54,503 nt of DNA from Desulfobacca_B sp046538075 (GCA_046538075.1 JBKHJN010000018.1:1-54503); one strand, 5' to 3'. Shown: positions 17,321-26,062, counted from the stretch's first letter. Notes: a model not told the origin generated them from the sequence alone. Numbers and translations are program-made.

Positions 17321-19445
17321 CGTCATTAACGAGGTGCTGAAGCACTACCCGCAGGCCGAAACCGGGTTGATCGAGAAGGCCTACGTCTTTGCAGCCCGGG
17401 CCCACGAAGGTCAGTCGCGCCTAACCGGCGAGCCATACCTGTCGCATCCCCTGGAAGTAGCCTACATTCTGGCCCAGATGGGTCTGGGGCCGGTGACCGT
17501 CGCTTCTGGTCTGCTGCACGATACCGTCGAGGATACTGATACCACCCTGGATGACCTGGATGAGTATTTTGGGGAGGAAGTGGCCGATATCGTCAATGGC
17601 GTGACCAAGCTGAGCCAGATCAGCTTCAGCAATCGGGAAGCCCAGCAGGCCGAATATATCCGCAAAATGCTCCTGGCCATGGCCCATGATATCCGGGTCA
17701 TTTTGGTCAAGCTGGCTGACCGGGTGCATAACATGCGGACTTTGGGGTACATGAATCCCAGCAGTCAGCGCCGTATTGCCCAGGAGACCCTGGATATTTT
17801 TGCCCCCATTGCCAGCCGCCTGGGTATGGGACGGCTGCGGGTGGAACTGGAGGAGCTGGCCTTCTTTTACCTGGAGCCGGAAATTTATCAGCAGCTTCAG
17901 GAAGGCATGGCACGCAAACGGGGGGAACGGCAAGCCTATATCCAGGAGATTACCCAGATCATTACCCAAAAGCTGGCGGAGCATAATCTGCACGGAGAAA
18001 TCTCCGGCCGTCCCAAGCATTTTTATAGCATTTACCGCAAGATGCAGAACCAACAGATCAGCCTTGACCAGGTTTATGATCTGCTGGCCTTCCGGATTAT
18101 TCTCCAGACCATTCCGGAATGCTACGCCGCCCTGGGCCTGATCCATTCCCTCTGGAAGCCGGTGCCGGGGCGCTTCAAAGATTATATCGGCCAGCCCAAG
18201 GCCAACAACTACCAGTCGCTGCATACCGCGGTGATCGGCCCCTACGGCGAACGCATGGAAATCCAGATCCGTACCGAGGAGATGCATCGGATTGCCGAAG
18301 AGGGGATTGCCGCTCACTGGTGCTATAAAGAGCATCGCAAATTCCAGGAAGAAGACCAGCGGTTTGCCTGGCTGCGGCGGTTGGTGGAATGGCAGCGAGA
18401 TTATCAGAACCCGGCCGATTTTTTAAAAACGGTGCGCCTGGAGCTTTACCCGGAACAGGTGTTTGTCTACACTCCGCGGGGCGATATCAAGGAGTTGCCG
18501 CGGGGAGCAACCCCGGTTGACTTTGCCTATGCCATCCACACCGAGGTCGGCCATACCTGCACCGGGGCCCGGGTTAATGGCCGCATGGTCTCCTTGAAAC
18601 ACAAATTAGCAAACGGCGACACCGTAGAAATTATTACCTCTCCTACCCATGTGCCCAGCCGGGACTGGCTGCAGTTTGTCCGCACCCCCCGGGCCCGGAG
18701 CAAAATCAAGCAATGGCTGAAGACCGCGGAACGGGAGCGCAGCTTCACCCTGGGGAAAGAAATTCTGGAAAAGGAATTGCGGAAAGCAGGCCTGTCATTG
18801 GCCAAGCTGCTAAAATCAGGCGAAGAATTACAGAAGGTGGCTCAAGAACTGTCATTTGTGCGGATCGACGACCTGATTGCCGCGGTGGGTTATGGCAAGG
18901 TTTCGCCGGGTCTGATAATCGGCCGGTTAATACCGCGACCGGAACTGCCGCCGGTAGAGGAAGGCTTGCTTACTACCCCCACCGAACCGGAACGGCCCCG
19001 CGAGCGCGGCGGCATCACGGTCAAAGGAGTGGACGACATCCTGATCCATTTGGCCAAATGCTGCAATCCCATCCCCGGCGATGAGATTATGGGCTATATC
19101 ACCAAAGGCAAAGGGATAACTATTCACCGCGCCGACTGCCCTTATCTGGCCCGCACCGAATCCATCCGACACATCGTTGCCGAATGGGATGGTATTCAGG
19201 CCGGCCACCACCCAGTGCGCATCCAGGTGGTATCGATTGATAAACCCGGCCTGTTGGCCGATATTACCGCGGCCTTGAAAACCGCCGACGCCAACGTCAT
19301 TAAAGCCAATATCGAAACCACGGTGGACCAGAAGGGTGTATGCTGGTTTACTATCGAGGTTAGCGATACCACTCACCTGAACCAGGTGTTTAACGCCATC
19401 AAGCGGGTTAAAGACATTATCTCGGTGTCCCGGGTTACCACTTAA
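17295..19445 (+). CDS. rel: Bifunctional (p)ppGpp synthetase/hydrolase
   Basis: This RelA/SpoT homologue has 716 residues, the usual long-RSH length. The HD hydrolase domain shows GLLHDTVEDTDTT and KLADRVHNMRTL. The synthetase domain has the RFKD form of the RxKD motif, typical of bifunctional Mn-dependent enzymes, followed by NNYQSLHT and EIQIRTEEMH. A TGS domain (VFVYTPRGDIKELPRGATPV), a Zn-finger-like CCNPIPGDEIMGY segment and a C-terminal ACT domain complete it. It senses starvation on the ribosome and sets (p)ppGpp levels. AGGAG precedes the ATG within the proS coding end. Confidence 0.96.
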   Translation: MSRIIRINDVINEVLKHYPQAETGLIEKAYVFAARAHEGQSRLTGEPYLSHPLEVAYILAQMGLGPVTVASGLLHDTVEDTDTTLDDLDEYFGEEVADIVNGVTKLSQISFSNREAQQAEYIRKMLLAMAHDIRVILVKLADRVHNMRTLGYMNPSSQRRIAQETLDIFAPIASRLGMGRLRVELEELAFFYLEPEIYQQLQEGMARKRGERQAYIQEITQIITQKLAEHNLHGEISGRPKHFYSIYRKMQNQQISLDQVYDLLAFRIILQTIPECYAALGLIHSLWKPVPGRFKDYIGQPKANNYQSLHTAVIGPYGERMEIQIRTEEMHRIAEEGIAAHWCYKEHRKFQEEDQRFAWLRRLVEWQRDYQNPADFLKTVRLELYPEQVFVYTPRGDIKELPRGATPVDFAYAIHTEVGHTCTGARVNGRMVSLKHKLANGDTVEIITSPTHVPSRDWLQFVRTPRARSKIKQWLKTAERERSFTLGKEILEKELRKAGLSLAKLLKSGEELQKVAQELSFVRIDDLIAAVGYGKVSPGLIIGRLIPRPELPPVEEGLLTTPTEPERPRERGGITVKGVDDILIHLAKCCNPIPGDEIMGYITKGKGITIHRADCPYLARTESIRHIVAEWDGIQAGHHPVRIQVVSIDKPGLLADITAALKTADANVIKANIETTVDQKGVCWFTIEVSDTTHLNQVFNAIKRVKDIISVSRVTT

Positions 19446-19460
19446 CCCGGCCCGCCGCCT

Positions 19461-19652
19461 TCAGGCCGGTTTGGTCACCAATCCGGAACGCAGACAGCGG
19501 GTACAGACCCGGATATAACGCACCTGACCATTCTGCAGGGCGCGCACCCGCTGCAGGTTGGGATACCAGCGCCGCTTGGTCTTGTTATTGGCGTGGCTGA
19601 CATTATTCCCCACCTGCGGTTTTTTGCCGCAGATTTCACAGACCTTGGCCAT
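19461..19652 (-). CDS. rpmB: Ribosomal protein bL28, zinc-binding form
   Basis: The 63-residue protein matches bL28 (SHANNKTKRRWYPN and the C-terminal TRCLRSG). Cysteines C5, C8, C50 and C53 make this the C-plus form that binds zinc. AGGAGG precedes the ATG. Just upstream an 8-base-pair hairpin (CTAAAATT / AATTTTAG, about 19666-19684) ends next to the ribosome binding site and could modulate initiation. It is convergent with rel, with only 15 bases between the stops. Confidence 0.97.
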   Translation of the reverse strand: MAKVCEICGKKPQVGNNVSHANNKTKRRWYPNLQRVRALQNGQVRYIRVCTRCLRSGLVTKPA

Positions 19653-19874
19653 AAGCGAATCCTCCTAAAATTTCGAATTTTAGAAGTTACAGGAAAATTC
19701 TCCCTAAAGCAAGAGTTAATTGTAGCTGAATTAAGCGGTCTCAGAAACAGACTACTTTATCACTGTTTTTGACTAGGCCATAAAGGGCTTGCAATGGTAA
19801 CGATTTCCACTATAAAATAATTCTGTATCGCCGCTGGAAATCATCACGCCCACTTTCATAATCATGATTCTCCC

Positions 19875-20582
19875 TTAGCCTGGTCTTTTATATGCCACCA
19901 CTGCCAGAAAAGCGGCCAAAGGGGGCGACAATTTCTTGCCGAGTTTTTCCAGATGCGGATAATAACCCACCAGGCGAGGAAATTTCAAGGGCGGGAAATA
20001 TATCGCCTGCTCCCATTGGGGTTTGGTCAATTCCGGCTGCTGCAGCAGCAGCCGCTCTAAATCCCGGCGGCTCAGGAAGTGGACCTGGCGCCACAGGCTG
20101 GGAATGAACCAGGCCCTAACGGTGCGCTTCAGGGTCCAGAGGCTGTAGCGGTTGAGCACCGCCAGTAGCAAAAACCCGCTGGGGCGGAGCACCCGGACCA
20201 GTTCCTGGAGCGCCGCCTGCCGCTCCGCCACAAAGTCCAGGGCCAGGATGCATGCCACCCCGTCAAAACTGGCCCCGGCAAAGGGCAGGCGGCTGAGATG
20301 GCCCCGCACCCAGAGCAATTCCTGGTCCTGTTTTCGGGCCTTCTGGCGGGCGGTGAGCTGCATGGCCGCGGCCCGGTCCAAACCCACCACCCGCGCTCCC
20401 CGGCGGGCCAGGGCTAAAGAAAAATTGCCGGTGCCGCAGCCCGCGTCCAGCACCCGGCGCCCGGCTAGGTCTGGAAGCAGGGCAAAGACCGCCTGTTTCT
20501 CCACCTGATCGGCCAGCTGCCCTAGCGGCGTGGTGTACCAGCGCTCATAAGCTGCGACCTGTTTGTCAAAATATTCCGCCAT
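19875..20582 (-). CDS. Class I SAM-dependent methyltransferase (UbiE/BioC-like)
   Basis: The 235-residue protein has motif I VLDAGCGTGNFSLALARRG, an acidic residue after strand 2 (VVGLDRA), motif II-like FDGVACILALDFV and the post-motif LRPSGFLLLAVLNR. This is the Methyltransf_11 layout used for small molecules such as quinones, acyl-ACP or lipids. The C-terminal part (WRQVHFLSRRDLERLL) is like many uncharacterised bacterial homologues. The substrate cannot be deduced. It lies downstream of the purH gene on the same strand but is separated from it by a palindromic repeat. Confidence 0.85.
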   Translation of the reverse strand: MAEYFDKQVAAYERWYTTPLGQLADQVEKQAVFALLPDLAGRRVLDAGCGTGNFSLALARRGARVVGLDRAAAMQLTARQKARKQDQELLWVRGHLSRLPFAGASFDGVACILALDFVAERQAALQELVRVLRPSGFLLLAVLNRYSLWTLKRTVRAWFIPSLWRQVHFLSRRDLERLLLQQPELTKPQWEQAIYFPPLKFPRLVGYYPHLEKLGKKLSPPLAAFLAVVAYKRPG

Positions 20583-20593
20583 ATTTATTTATC

Positions 20594-20652
20594 TCACGCC
20601 AAGATCGCCAAGATTCTGATTGGCGTCTTTGCGTCTTGGCGCCTTGGCGTGA
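20594..20652. repeat. GCCAAGA palindromic interspersed repeat
   Basis: TCACGCCAAGATCGCCAAGA (20594-20613) pairs with the inverted copy at 20634-20652, giving an almost perfect stem of about 19 bp with a 20-base loop. Repeated GCCAAGACGC words of this type are a known kind of dispersed bacterial repeat. It lies between two same-strand genes and would fold strongly in a read-through transcript. Confidence 0.7.
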
Positions 20653-20655
20653 TCT

Positions 20656-21948
20656 CTAATGTTTAAAAGCCCGCTGGCCAGTGAAGACCATAGTCACCGG
20701 CGGGTCGGCTTCGTTGCAGGCCTGAATCGACTCAAAGTCTCTAAGGGAGCCGCCGGGATGGACAATAGCCCGGATGCCCTGGCGGATGGCGACGTCGACC
20801 CCGTCGCGGAAGGGGAAGAAGGCATCAGAAATCATCGCCGCGCCGATCAGCCCGCCTTTGTCAGCCTGGGTCTGGGCATCAATCTCTTCCTGCTGCACTT
20901 TAGGGCGCTTGCCGGCCAAAATTTCCAATTCCAGGTTTTTGTAGGGCAGGCCATAGCGCCGGAAGCACAGGGCATCGGCATACTTGGTATAGGCTTTAAA
21001 GATGGCAATTTCCGCCACCCCGACCCGATCCTGCTCGCCGGTGCCAATCCCTACCGTGACTCCGTCTTTGACATAAAGCACCGAGTTGGAGGTCACCCCC
21101 TGCTCCACCTGCCAGCCAAAGAGCAAATCTTCCAGTTCGTCGTCGGTAGGCGGCCGTTGGATGCGATATTCCTGCCCCTGATAGACGGTTGCCGCGGGTT
21201 TGAAATCTTCTTTGCGCAGAATGGCGTTTAAGGGCGACTGCTGGACGATCAGGCCGCCGTCAATGAGACTTTTAAAGTCCACAAAACGGCGGCTGACCAG
21301 TTCCGCCAGCCGGTCAAAGCGGGCAATCCGGATGATCCTCAAGTCCTTGGCCTTTTTGAGAAGCTCAATGGCTCCCGGATCGAATTCCGGGGCGGCCAGG
21401 ACCTCCAGGTAGTTCTGGGCTACCAGTTCCGCGGTGTCCTGATCCACTGCCCGGTTAAACACTGCTGCCCCTCCAAAAGCCGCGATGCGGTCGGCCATAG
21501 TGGCCCGGTCATAGGCTGCGGCCAGAGAAGAGCCGTAGGCCACCCCGCAGGGATTATTGTGCTTGACGATCACCACCGCGGGTTTGGCAGTTAAAAACTT
21601 AATGATATTCAAGGCATTATCGATATCAGTAAGGTTGGTCTTGCCCGGATGTTTCCCGGCCTGGATCATCGCCGCCTCATCAATGGCACTCACCAGCCCC
21701 AGATGGGGTTCGATAAAGTGGCAGTCGCCCAGAGTCAGATTGCCGTTGACCAGCTCATAGAGGGCGGCCTCCTGGCCTGGATTTTCGCCATAACGCAGGC
21801 CTTTTTCGATCAATTCACCGTTCTTGCCATCCGGCAGTTTCCAGGTCCGCTTGCGGTAGATCAGTTGCTGGTCGCCGAAGCTGATGGTCAGGTTCTCGGG
21901 GAAATGGTCTTCCATCACAGTGCGATACATCACCTTGAGTTCGCTCAT
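20656..21948 (-). CDS. purH: Stand-alone AICAR formyltransferase (PurH C-terminal domain)
   Basis: This 430-residue protein covers only the transformylase part of PurH. It converts AICAR plus 10-formyl-tetrahydrofolate to FAICAR in purine synthesis. LRYGENPGQEAALY marks the domain start. VIVKHNNPCGVA contains the catalytic Lys-His pair. DAFFPFRDGVDVAIRQGIRA and HPGGSLRD near the C-terminus are classic. The N-terminal MGS-like IMP cyclohydrolase domain (about 200 residues) is absent, and no cyclohydrolase gene lies nearby, so the last step must be encoded elsewhere. The length and intact motifs argue against truncation. A GAGGAG lies just upstream of the ATG. Confidence 0.93.
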   Translation of the reverse strand: MSELKVMYRTVMEDHFPENLTISFGDQQLIYRKRTWKLPDGKNGELIEKGLRYGENPGQEAALYELVNGNLTLGDCHFIEPHLGLVSAIDEAAMIQAGKHPGKTNLTDIDNALNIIKFLTAKPAVVIVKHNNPCGVAYGSSLAAAYDRATMADRIAAFGGAAVFNRAVDQDTAELVAQNYLEVLAAPEFDPGAIELLKKAKDLRIIRIARFDRLAELVSRRFVDFKSLIDGGLIVQQSPLNAILRKEDFKPAATVYQGQEYRIQRPPTDDELEDLLFGWQVEQGVTSNSVLYVKDGVTVGIGTGEQDRVGVAEIAIFKAYTKYADALCFRRYGLPYKNLELEILAGKRPKVQQEEIDAQTQADKGGLIGAAMISDAFFPFRDGVDVAIRQGIRAIVHPGGSLRDFESIQACNEADPPVTMVFTGQRAFKH

Positions 21949-22053
21949 GTTGATCTCCTCAGGCAGTTTTACACTATCATAGCATTTCTTGCCCGGATTG
22001 ATAAGCTGGTTTGGCCTTCATAGAATAAATGAATAGGGGCTATATCTGACCTT

Positions 22054-22097
22054 GGGAGGGGGGCCAGGGGGACGCTTGGTCCCCCGGTCCTCCCCTC
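22054..22097. repeat. G/C-rich long hairpin
   Basis: GGGAGGGGGGCCAGGGGGAC pairs with GTCCCCCGGTCCTCCC around a GCTTG loop, giving a stem of about 18 bp with minor mismatches. It sits between the 3-prime end of the TonB receptor gene and the 5-prime region of purH. It lacks a U-tract. It could be a repeat or a transcript-stabilising hairpin. Confidence 0.5.
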
Positions 22098-22142
22098 AAA
22101 TAAACCTTTTAAAGCGTACGGTTGACAACTGCGGGAATGGGC

Positions 22143-24197
22143 TTACTGGAAAACAAATCTTAAGCCGCCGACAATGCTAAACCGGGGGGAGGAATAGCCA
22201 TAGCTTTCTTCATAGAAACGGTCCAACAGGTTGTTGGCGTGGGCCATTACCTGGACCTTTTTGACATGGCCCCAGTCGCGCAGGACATCATAGGAGGCAG
22301 CCAGATTGAGGACAAAGAAACCGCCGTTGGTTACCCGCAGAGAATTAAAAGTGGCCCAATCATAATAGTTGTCATCCCGCCGTCCCAGGTAGAGGCCGTT
22401 GAGGTGGGTCTCGAGGCGATCCCATTTGCCATTAATATCAAAGTTGAAGGCATGACGGGGGCGCCGCAGCACTTTCTGGCCATTGGCAAAGTAAATATTG
22501 CCCAGGCCGCCGTCATCGATCACGGTGAATTGGAATAGATGGGTATAGGCAGCGCTCAGGGTGAGACCCCAACCGGGGCTGGCTCTAAAGCTGAACTCCA
22601 GGCCGGTGGACCGCACCTCGCCGATATTCTCAAAGGTCCCGGGGGCAAAAGCAATGGTGCTGGGGACAAAGGTAATAAAATCGGAAAAATGGTTTTCAAA
22701 GTAAGTCAGGCCCAGCTGCAGCCGGTCTTTCCAGAGCCACTGGTCCACCCCCACTTCCCAGCTGATGTTTTCCTCCGGCTTAAGATTGGGATTGCCGACC
22801 GAAAACGCGGTCTCGGCACTGGACTCCAGAAAAGTCGGGGCTTTGATCCCCCGCCCGCCAGCCGCCCGCAGGGTGGTGTCAGTTTCCGGAAACCGCAAGG
22901 CCGCCGAAGCCCGGGGGGCGAATTCCAATTTGTTAAAGGCCCGGTTGTCCTCGATCCGGCCTCCCACAGTAAAGAAAAAGCGGTTCCAGAAGGCTAGCTG
23001 CTCCTGGGCATACCAGGAGGTGCTGCCGCGGCGGAACTTTGACGAGGTGACGAACGGCCCCGTAAAGAAGGACACTCCATGGGTGTGGCCTTTGAACTGG
23101 TCGGCCCGCAGTTCCAGTCCCACGGTACTGATGGAATTCAGCCGGTCCTGGTCCCCCCACCGGAAATTGGAGTGGTATTCCAGAGTGTAATGGCGCTCCA
23201 GGTTGCGGCTGAAAAAAGAGCCAAACGCATCAGCAGCGGTGGCCTCGGGGTTGGCCGGATTGTTATAGTTGCGGTCCAGGCGCACATGGGACAGGGTAAG
23301 AACGTTTTCCCACCAATCAAAGGGCCAGTAATTGCCCTGCAGGCCCAAAACCAGGTCCAGCCGGGTGTTGTTCTGGTCCGGATCCAACCCCGGCCCGCCC
23401 ACACTTTTGGGGTCAAAGCGATCCCCGGCATTCACGGTAGGAAAACCAAAAAAGCTGTCGATGACCAGATTGGTGAAGGTAAAAGACAGGTTTTCCAAGG
23501 GATCATAATCAAACCGGGTATTTAACACATGGCTGGCAAAACGGTTGTTGATGGGCAAAATGCCGGTGTCATCAATGCGGCTATAGGCGGCGGAGTAGGC
23601 GAATTGTTTATAAGCCCCCTCGATGTTGGCCCGCTGTTCACTGATCAGGTTGTTGGGACTGTGACCCTCACTGTGCCCCCCCCATAAGCTGGTAACTCCA
23701 AGAGTTGGTTTCCCCCTGCCTTTCCTGGTCATCAGGTTGACCACCCCGGTCAGGGCGTCGTTGCCATACAGAGAGCTCATGGGACCCCGGATCACTTCGA
23801 TGCCCTCCACGTTATCCACGGTGAGGACGCTGAAATCATAGGACCCACCGACATCGTTTAATTTGATGCCATTAAGCAAGATCTGGTTATGATCACTCTC
23901 TCCCCCTCGGATAAACAGGGCGGTTTCCCCGCCCCGGCTCCCGCTTTGGATAACCGTGGCCCCGGGGACGGTGCGCAACATCTCCTCCACCCGGCTAACC
24001 TGCCGGGCTTCAATCTGGTCCCTAGTAATTACCGTAGAGGAGACGCTGGTCTCTTTGGCCGGGACCTCAGTCCTGGTAGCGCTAATCACTACTTCTTCCA
24101 GGACCTTGGCCTCTTCGCCGGGCACCTGTTCCTGGGCTTGGACCCAGATAGACGGCCAGCAGATAAATGCCAGCAGAAAGATGCTCCATTTCTTCAT
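22143..24197 (-). CDS. btuB: TonB-dependent outer-membrane receptor, probable cobalamin (BtuB-like)
   Basis: The chain has 684 residues from ATG 24197, which follows a GGGGGGATC ribosome binding site (a TTG further upstream is less likely). A signal peptide (to about VQAQ) is followed by a TonB-box-like EEVVISATRTEVP. A plug domain (VPGATVIQSGSRGGETALFI, then GPMSSLYGNDALTGVVNL) and a beta-barrel ending in aromatic F at the terminus (GGLRFVFQ) complete it. Assignment to vitamin B12 rests on the cobalamin riboswitch 0.5 kb upstream on the same strand; the plug is also BtuB-like. No BtuCDF genes lie in the window. An unknown 87-residue protein precedes it in the operon. Confidence 0.85.
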   Translation of the reverse strand: MKKWSIFLLAFICWPSIWVQAQEQVPGEEAKVLEEVVISATRTEVPAKETSVSSTVITRDQIEARQVSRVEEMLRTVPGATVIQSGSRGGETALFIRGGESDHNQILLNGIKLNDVGGSYDFSVLTVDNVEGIEVIRGPMSSLYGNDALTGVVNLMTRKGRGKPTLGVTSLWGGHSEGHSPNNLISEQRANIEGAYKQFAYSAAYSRIDDTGILPINNRFASHVLNTRFDYDPLENLSFTFTNLVIDSFFGFPTVNAGDRFDPKSVGGPGLDPDQNNTRLDLVLGLQGNYWPFDWWENVLTLSHVRLDRNYNNPANPEATAADAFGSFFSRNLERHYTLEYHSNFRWGDQDRLNSISTVGLELRADQFKGHTHGVSFFTGPFVTSSKFRRGSTSWYAQEQLAFWNRFFFTVGGRIEDNRAFNKLEFAPRASAALRFPETDTTLRAAGGRGIKAPTFLESSAETAFSVGNPNLKPEENISWEVGVDQWLWKDRLQLGLTYFENHFSDFITFVPSTIAFAPGTFENIGEVRSTGLEFSFRASPGWGLTLSAAYTHLFQFTVIDDGGLGNIYFANGQKVLRRPRHAFNFDINGKWDRLETHLNGLYLGRRDDNYYDWATFNSLRVTNGGFFVLNLAASYDVLRDWGHVKKVQVMAHANNLLDRFYEESYGYSSPRFSIVGGLRFVFQ

Positions 24198-24238
24198 AAA
24201 AGATCCCCCCAACTAAAAGATATTCATCAGCCGATGGC

Positions 24239-24502
24239 TTAGAAGCCCAACAGGTGGACCGGCGGCGTCAGGCGCTTGAAGCGATTCCCTTCTTCGGGGT
24301 GGGCGACGATCAGGCTGACCCGGCCACAGCCCCTGACCACCATGGAGAAAAAGGCATCATGGACGTCAAAATAACCCTCCTTGGAAGAAACGATTCCCAT
24401 CTGATCGCCCTGATAATCAATATTGGCCAAGGCTTGCTGGAAATCAAAATCTTCAGCCAGATTGTCGCTGTCCGCGATGTAGACAATAACTCCGCTTTTC
24501 AT
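24239..24502 (-). CDS. Unknown 87-residue protein in the cobalamin-riboswitch operon
   Basis: This is the first gene downstream of the riboswitch and its terminator, with a textbook AAGGAGG ribosome binding site. It has 87 residues, no signal peptide and no membrane segment. The beginning KSGVIVYIADSDNLAEDF and the central DVHDAFFSMVVRGCGRVSLI suggest alternating strands and helices. There is a single cysteine and a few histidines (in FDVHDAF and VAHPEEG). I do not recognise the family. Position implies a role in corrinoid uptake or handling, which is inference only. The btuB-like gene follows after 41 bases. Confidence 0.78.
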   Translation of the reverse strand: MKSGVIVYIADSDNLAEDFDFQQALANIDYQGDQMGIVSSKEGYFDVHDAFFSMVVRGCGRVSLIVAHPEEGNRFKRLTPPVHLLGF

Positions 24503-24567
24503 GTGACTACCTCCTTGGATTTTTATTGCAATAGATGCTTCACACCCCGGCCGGCCTCCTGGAAGAT

Positions 24568-24601
24568 AAAAAAAATCCTTGAGTCCGTGGGACCCAAGGA
24601 T
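24568..24601 (-). terminator. Intrinsic terminator of the cobalamin riboswitch
   Basis: On the minus strand a 12-bp stem (ATCCTTGGGTCC / GGACTCAAGGAT, one G-U pair) with a 3-base loop is followed by a run of seven T. It lies between the aptamer and the 87-residue gene, so B12 binding most likely promotes termination here. Confidence 0.85.
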
Positions 24602-24697
24602 TGCACCCAGCTTACTTGATCCTTAGGGGGCTCCGGGGAGGTCACCTCTTGCCGAAGCCGCGGCCTGCTTCATCCCTCGCGAAGCATGGTCCGGCCA

Positions 24698-24863
24698 GTT
24701 ACAGGCAGGTCTTCTGACTCCCGGATCCCCCTAATCCCTGCCCCTTCCCATCCTTTTATTAAAGGACAGTGGTCAAAACGCAGGTTTCGTCCCCGGATAC
24801 AGCGGCGGGACCGCGCCGGCCTTGCACCGGCTTCCCTATCAAGCCCTGAGGGGCACCTGTAAC
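24698..24863 (-). promoter_or_regulatory. Cobalamin (B12) riboswitch
   Basis: Reading the minus strand from 24863, the aptamer begins GTTACAGGTGCC. It continues with GATAGGGAAGCCGGTGCAA, then GGCGCGGTCCCGCCGCTGTA (B12-box type), and ends GGGAGTCAGAAGACCTGCCT. The outer stem P1 pairs GTTACAGG (24856-24863) with CCTGTAAC (24698-24705). All canonical landmarks of the adenosylcobalamin-class aptamer are present in order. It controls the 87-residue gene and the btuB-like receptor through the downstream terminator. Confidence 0.95.
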
Positions 24864-24879
24864 TTGCAGTTACGCAAGC

Positions 24880-24908
24880 ACTCTAAAGCAAACTTAAAGG
24901 GGTGTCAA
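24880..24908 (-). promoter_or_regulatory. Sigma70 promoter of the riboswitch operon
   Basis: On the minus strand TTGACA (24903-24908) and TAGAGT (24880-24885) are 17 bases apart. Transcription would begin around 24870-24875, immediately before riboswitch stem P1. Confidence 0.75.
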
Positions 24909-24950
24909 GCAAAATCTCGATATTAATGATTGGAAAATTACCGAACTAAG

Positions 24951-24980
24951 TTGACATCCGGCCCTGGATAATTATATCTT
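24951..24980 (+). promoter_or_regulatory. Sigma70-like promoter of moaA
   Basis: A perfect TTGACA at 24951-24956 is followed by TATATC (16-base spacing) or TATCTT (18-base spacing). It is divergent from the riboswitch promoter and about 40 bases upstream of the moaA ATG. Confidence 0.6.
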
Positions 24981-25017
24981 AATTAGCATAAATTGGGCAT
25001 AGGCTCGGAGCTCGATC

Positions 25018-25998
25018 ATGAAAGATGCTTTTAATCGTAATATTAATTACTTGCGCATGTCAATAACCGATCGCTGCAATCTGCGCTGCTTCTATTGTAC
25101 CCCGGTGCAGGGCATGGTGAAGCTGGCCCACCACGAGATTCTGCGTTATGAGGAACTGCTCCGCCTGGCCCGCCTGGGTGCTGACCTGGGCCTCAGCAAG
25201 CTCCGAGTTACCGGCGGTGAGCCTTTAGTGCGGCGGGGAGTGGCCGGGTTCTTAGGCGCTTTGAATGAAATTGCCGGCGTGCAGGAAATCTGTCTGACCA
25301 CCAATGGGGTGCGATTAGCTGAACTGGCCGAGGCGCTGTGGGCTGCAGGCCTGCGGCGGCTCAATGTCAGCCTCGATTCGCTTCAACCCCAGCGCTATCG
25401 CCAATTGACCGGCGGCGATTTTTTCTATCAGGTCTGGGAAGGCTTGCAGGTAGCCCAGGCCCTGGGTTTTGCCCCACTCAAGATTAATTGTGTGGTCATG
25501 CGGGGTCTTAATGAGGAAGAACTGCTGGCCTTTGCCCGGCTGTCGCTCGAATATCCCTATCAGATCAGATTCATTGAATTTATGCCCATCGGCATCCAGA
25601 GCCGCTGGCACCGCCGCTATTATCTCTCCACCGAAGCCATCAAGGCTCGTCTCAGGCCACTGGGTCAACTGGAGGAGATTCCGCCGGAGGCGGCCGCCGG
25701 ACCGGCGCGGCGCTACCGCCTGTCCGGGGCTCAGGGGGAAATTGGTTTTATCAGTCCTATCAGTCAGCACTTCTGCCCGTCCTGCAATCGTCTGCGGCTG
25801 ACTGCCGATGGCCGTTTGCGCCCTTGTCTGCTCTCTGATCAGGAGATTGATATCAAAACGCCCCTGCGCCGCGGGGCTTCAGATGACCTCCTGCGGGAAC
25901 TCTTTTTCACTGCCATTAGCCGCAAACCCCAGCACCATCCGCTGGTTGCCCGCCAATCATACAACTGTCACCGGCCCATGGCCAGTATCGGCGGTTAG
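25018..25998 (+). CDS. moaA: GTP 3,8-cyclase MoaA (molybdenum cofactor synthesis)
   Basis: MoaA is a radical-SAM enzyme that converts GTP to 3,8-cyclo-7,8-dihydro-GTP, the first step of molybdopterin synthesis. The protein has 326 residues, the usual length. The N-terminal CNLRCFYC binds the SAM [4Fe-4S] cluster and TGGEPLVR is the SAM motif. The C-terminal FCPSCNRLRLTADGRLRPCL supplies cysteines for the GTP-binding cluster. The chain ends in Gly-Gly, as catalytically required in MoaA. A CGGAG ribosome binding site precedes the ATG. No other moa genes are adjacent; the ThiF/MoeB-like gene is 15 kb away. Confidence 0.96.
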   Translation: MKDAFNRNINYLRMSITDRCNLRCFYCTPVQGMVKLAHHEILRYEELLRLARLGADLGLSKLRVTGGEPLVRRGVAGFLGALNEIAGVQEICLTTNGVRLAELAEALWAAGLRRLNVSLDSLQPQRYRQLTGGDFFYQVWEGLQVAQALGFAPLKINCVVMRGLNEEELLAFARLSLEYPYQIRFIEFMPIGIQSRWHRRYYLSTEAIKARLRPLGQLEEIPPEAAAGPARRYRLSGAQGEIGFISPISQHFCPSCNRLRLTADGRLRPCLLSDQEIDIKTPLRRGASDDLLRELFFTAISRKPQHHPLVARQSYNCHRPMASIGG

Positions 25999-26062
25999 CC
26001 CTGATCCCCGCGGGGGTAAAAAGCTTGAAAAACCGGGTTAAGTCAGATAAACTCCAAAAATT

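Noticed and set aside
19653..19874. RNA gene between rpmB and the methyltransferase
   Set aside because: Only a short hairpin near the rpmB ribosome binding site is seen; no cloverleaf or other RNA signature.
24541..24900. Small ORFs within the riboswitch region
   Set aside because: The region is fully explained by a cobalamin aptamer, promoter and terminator.
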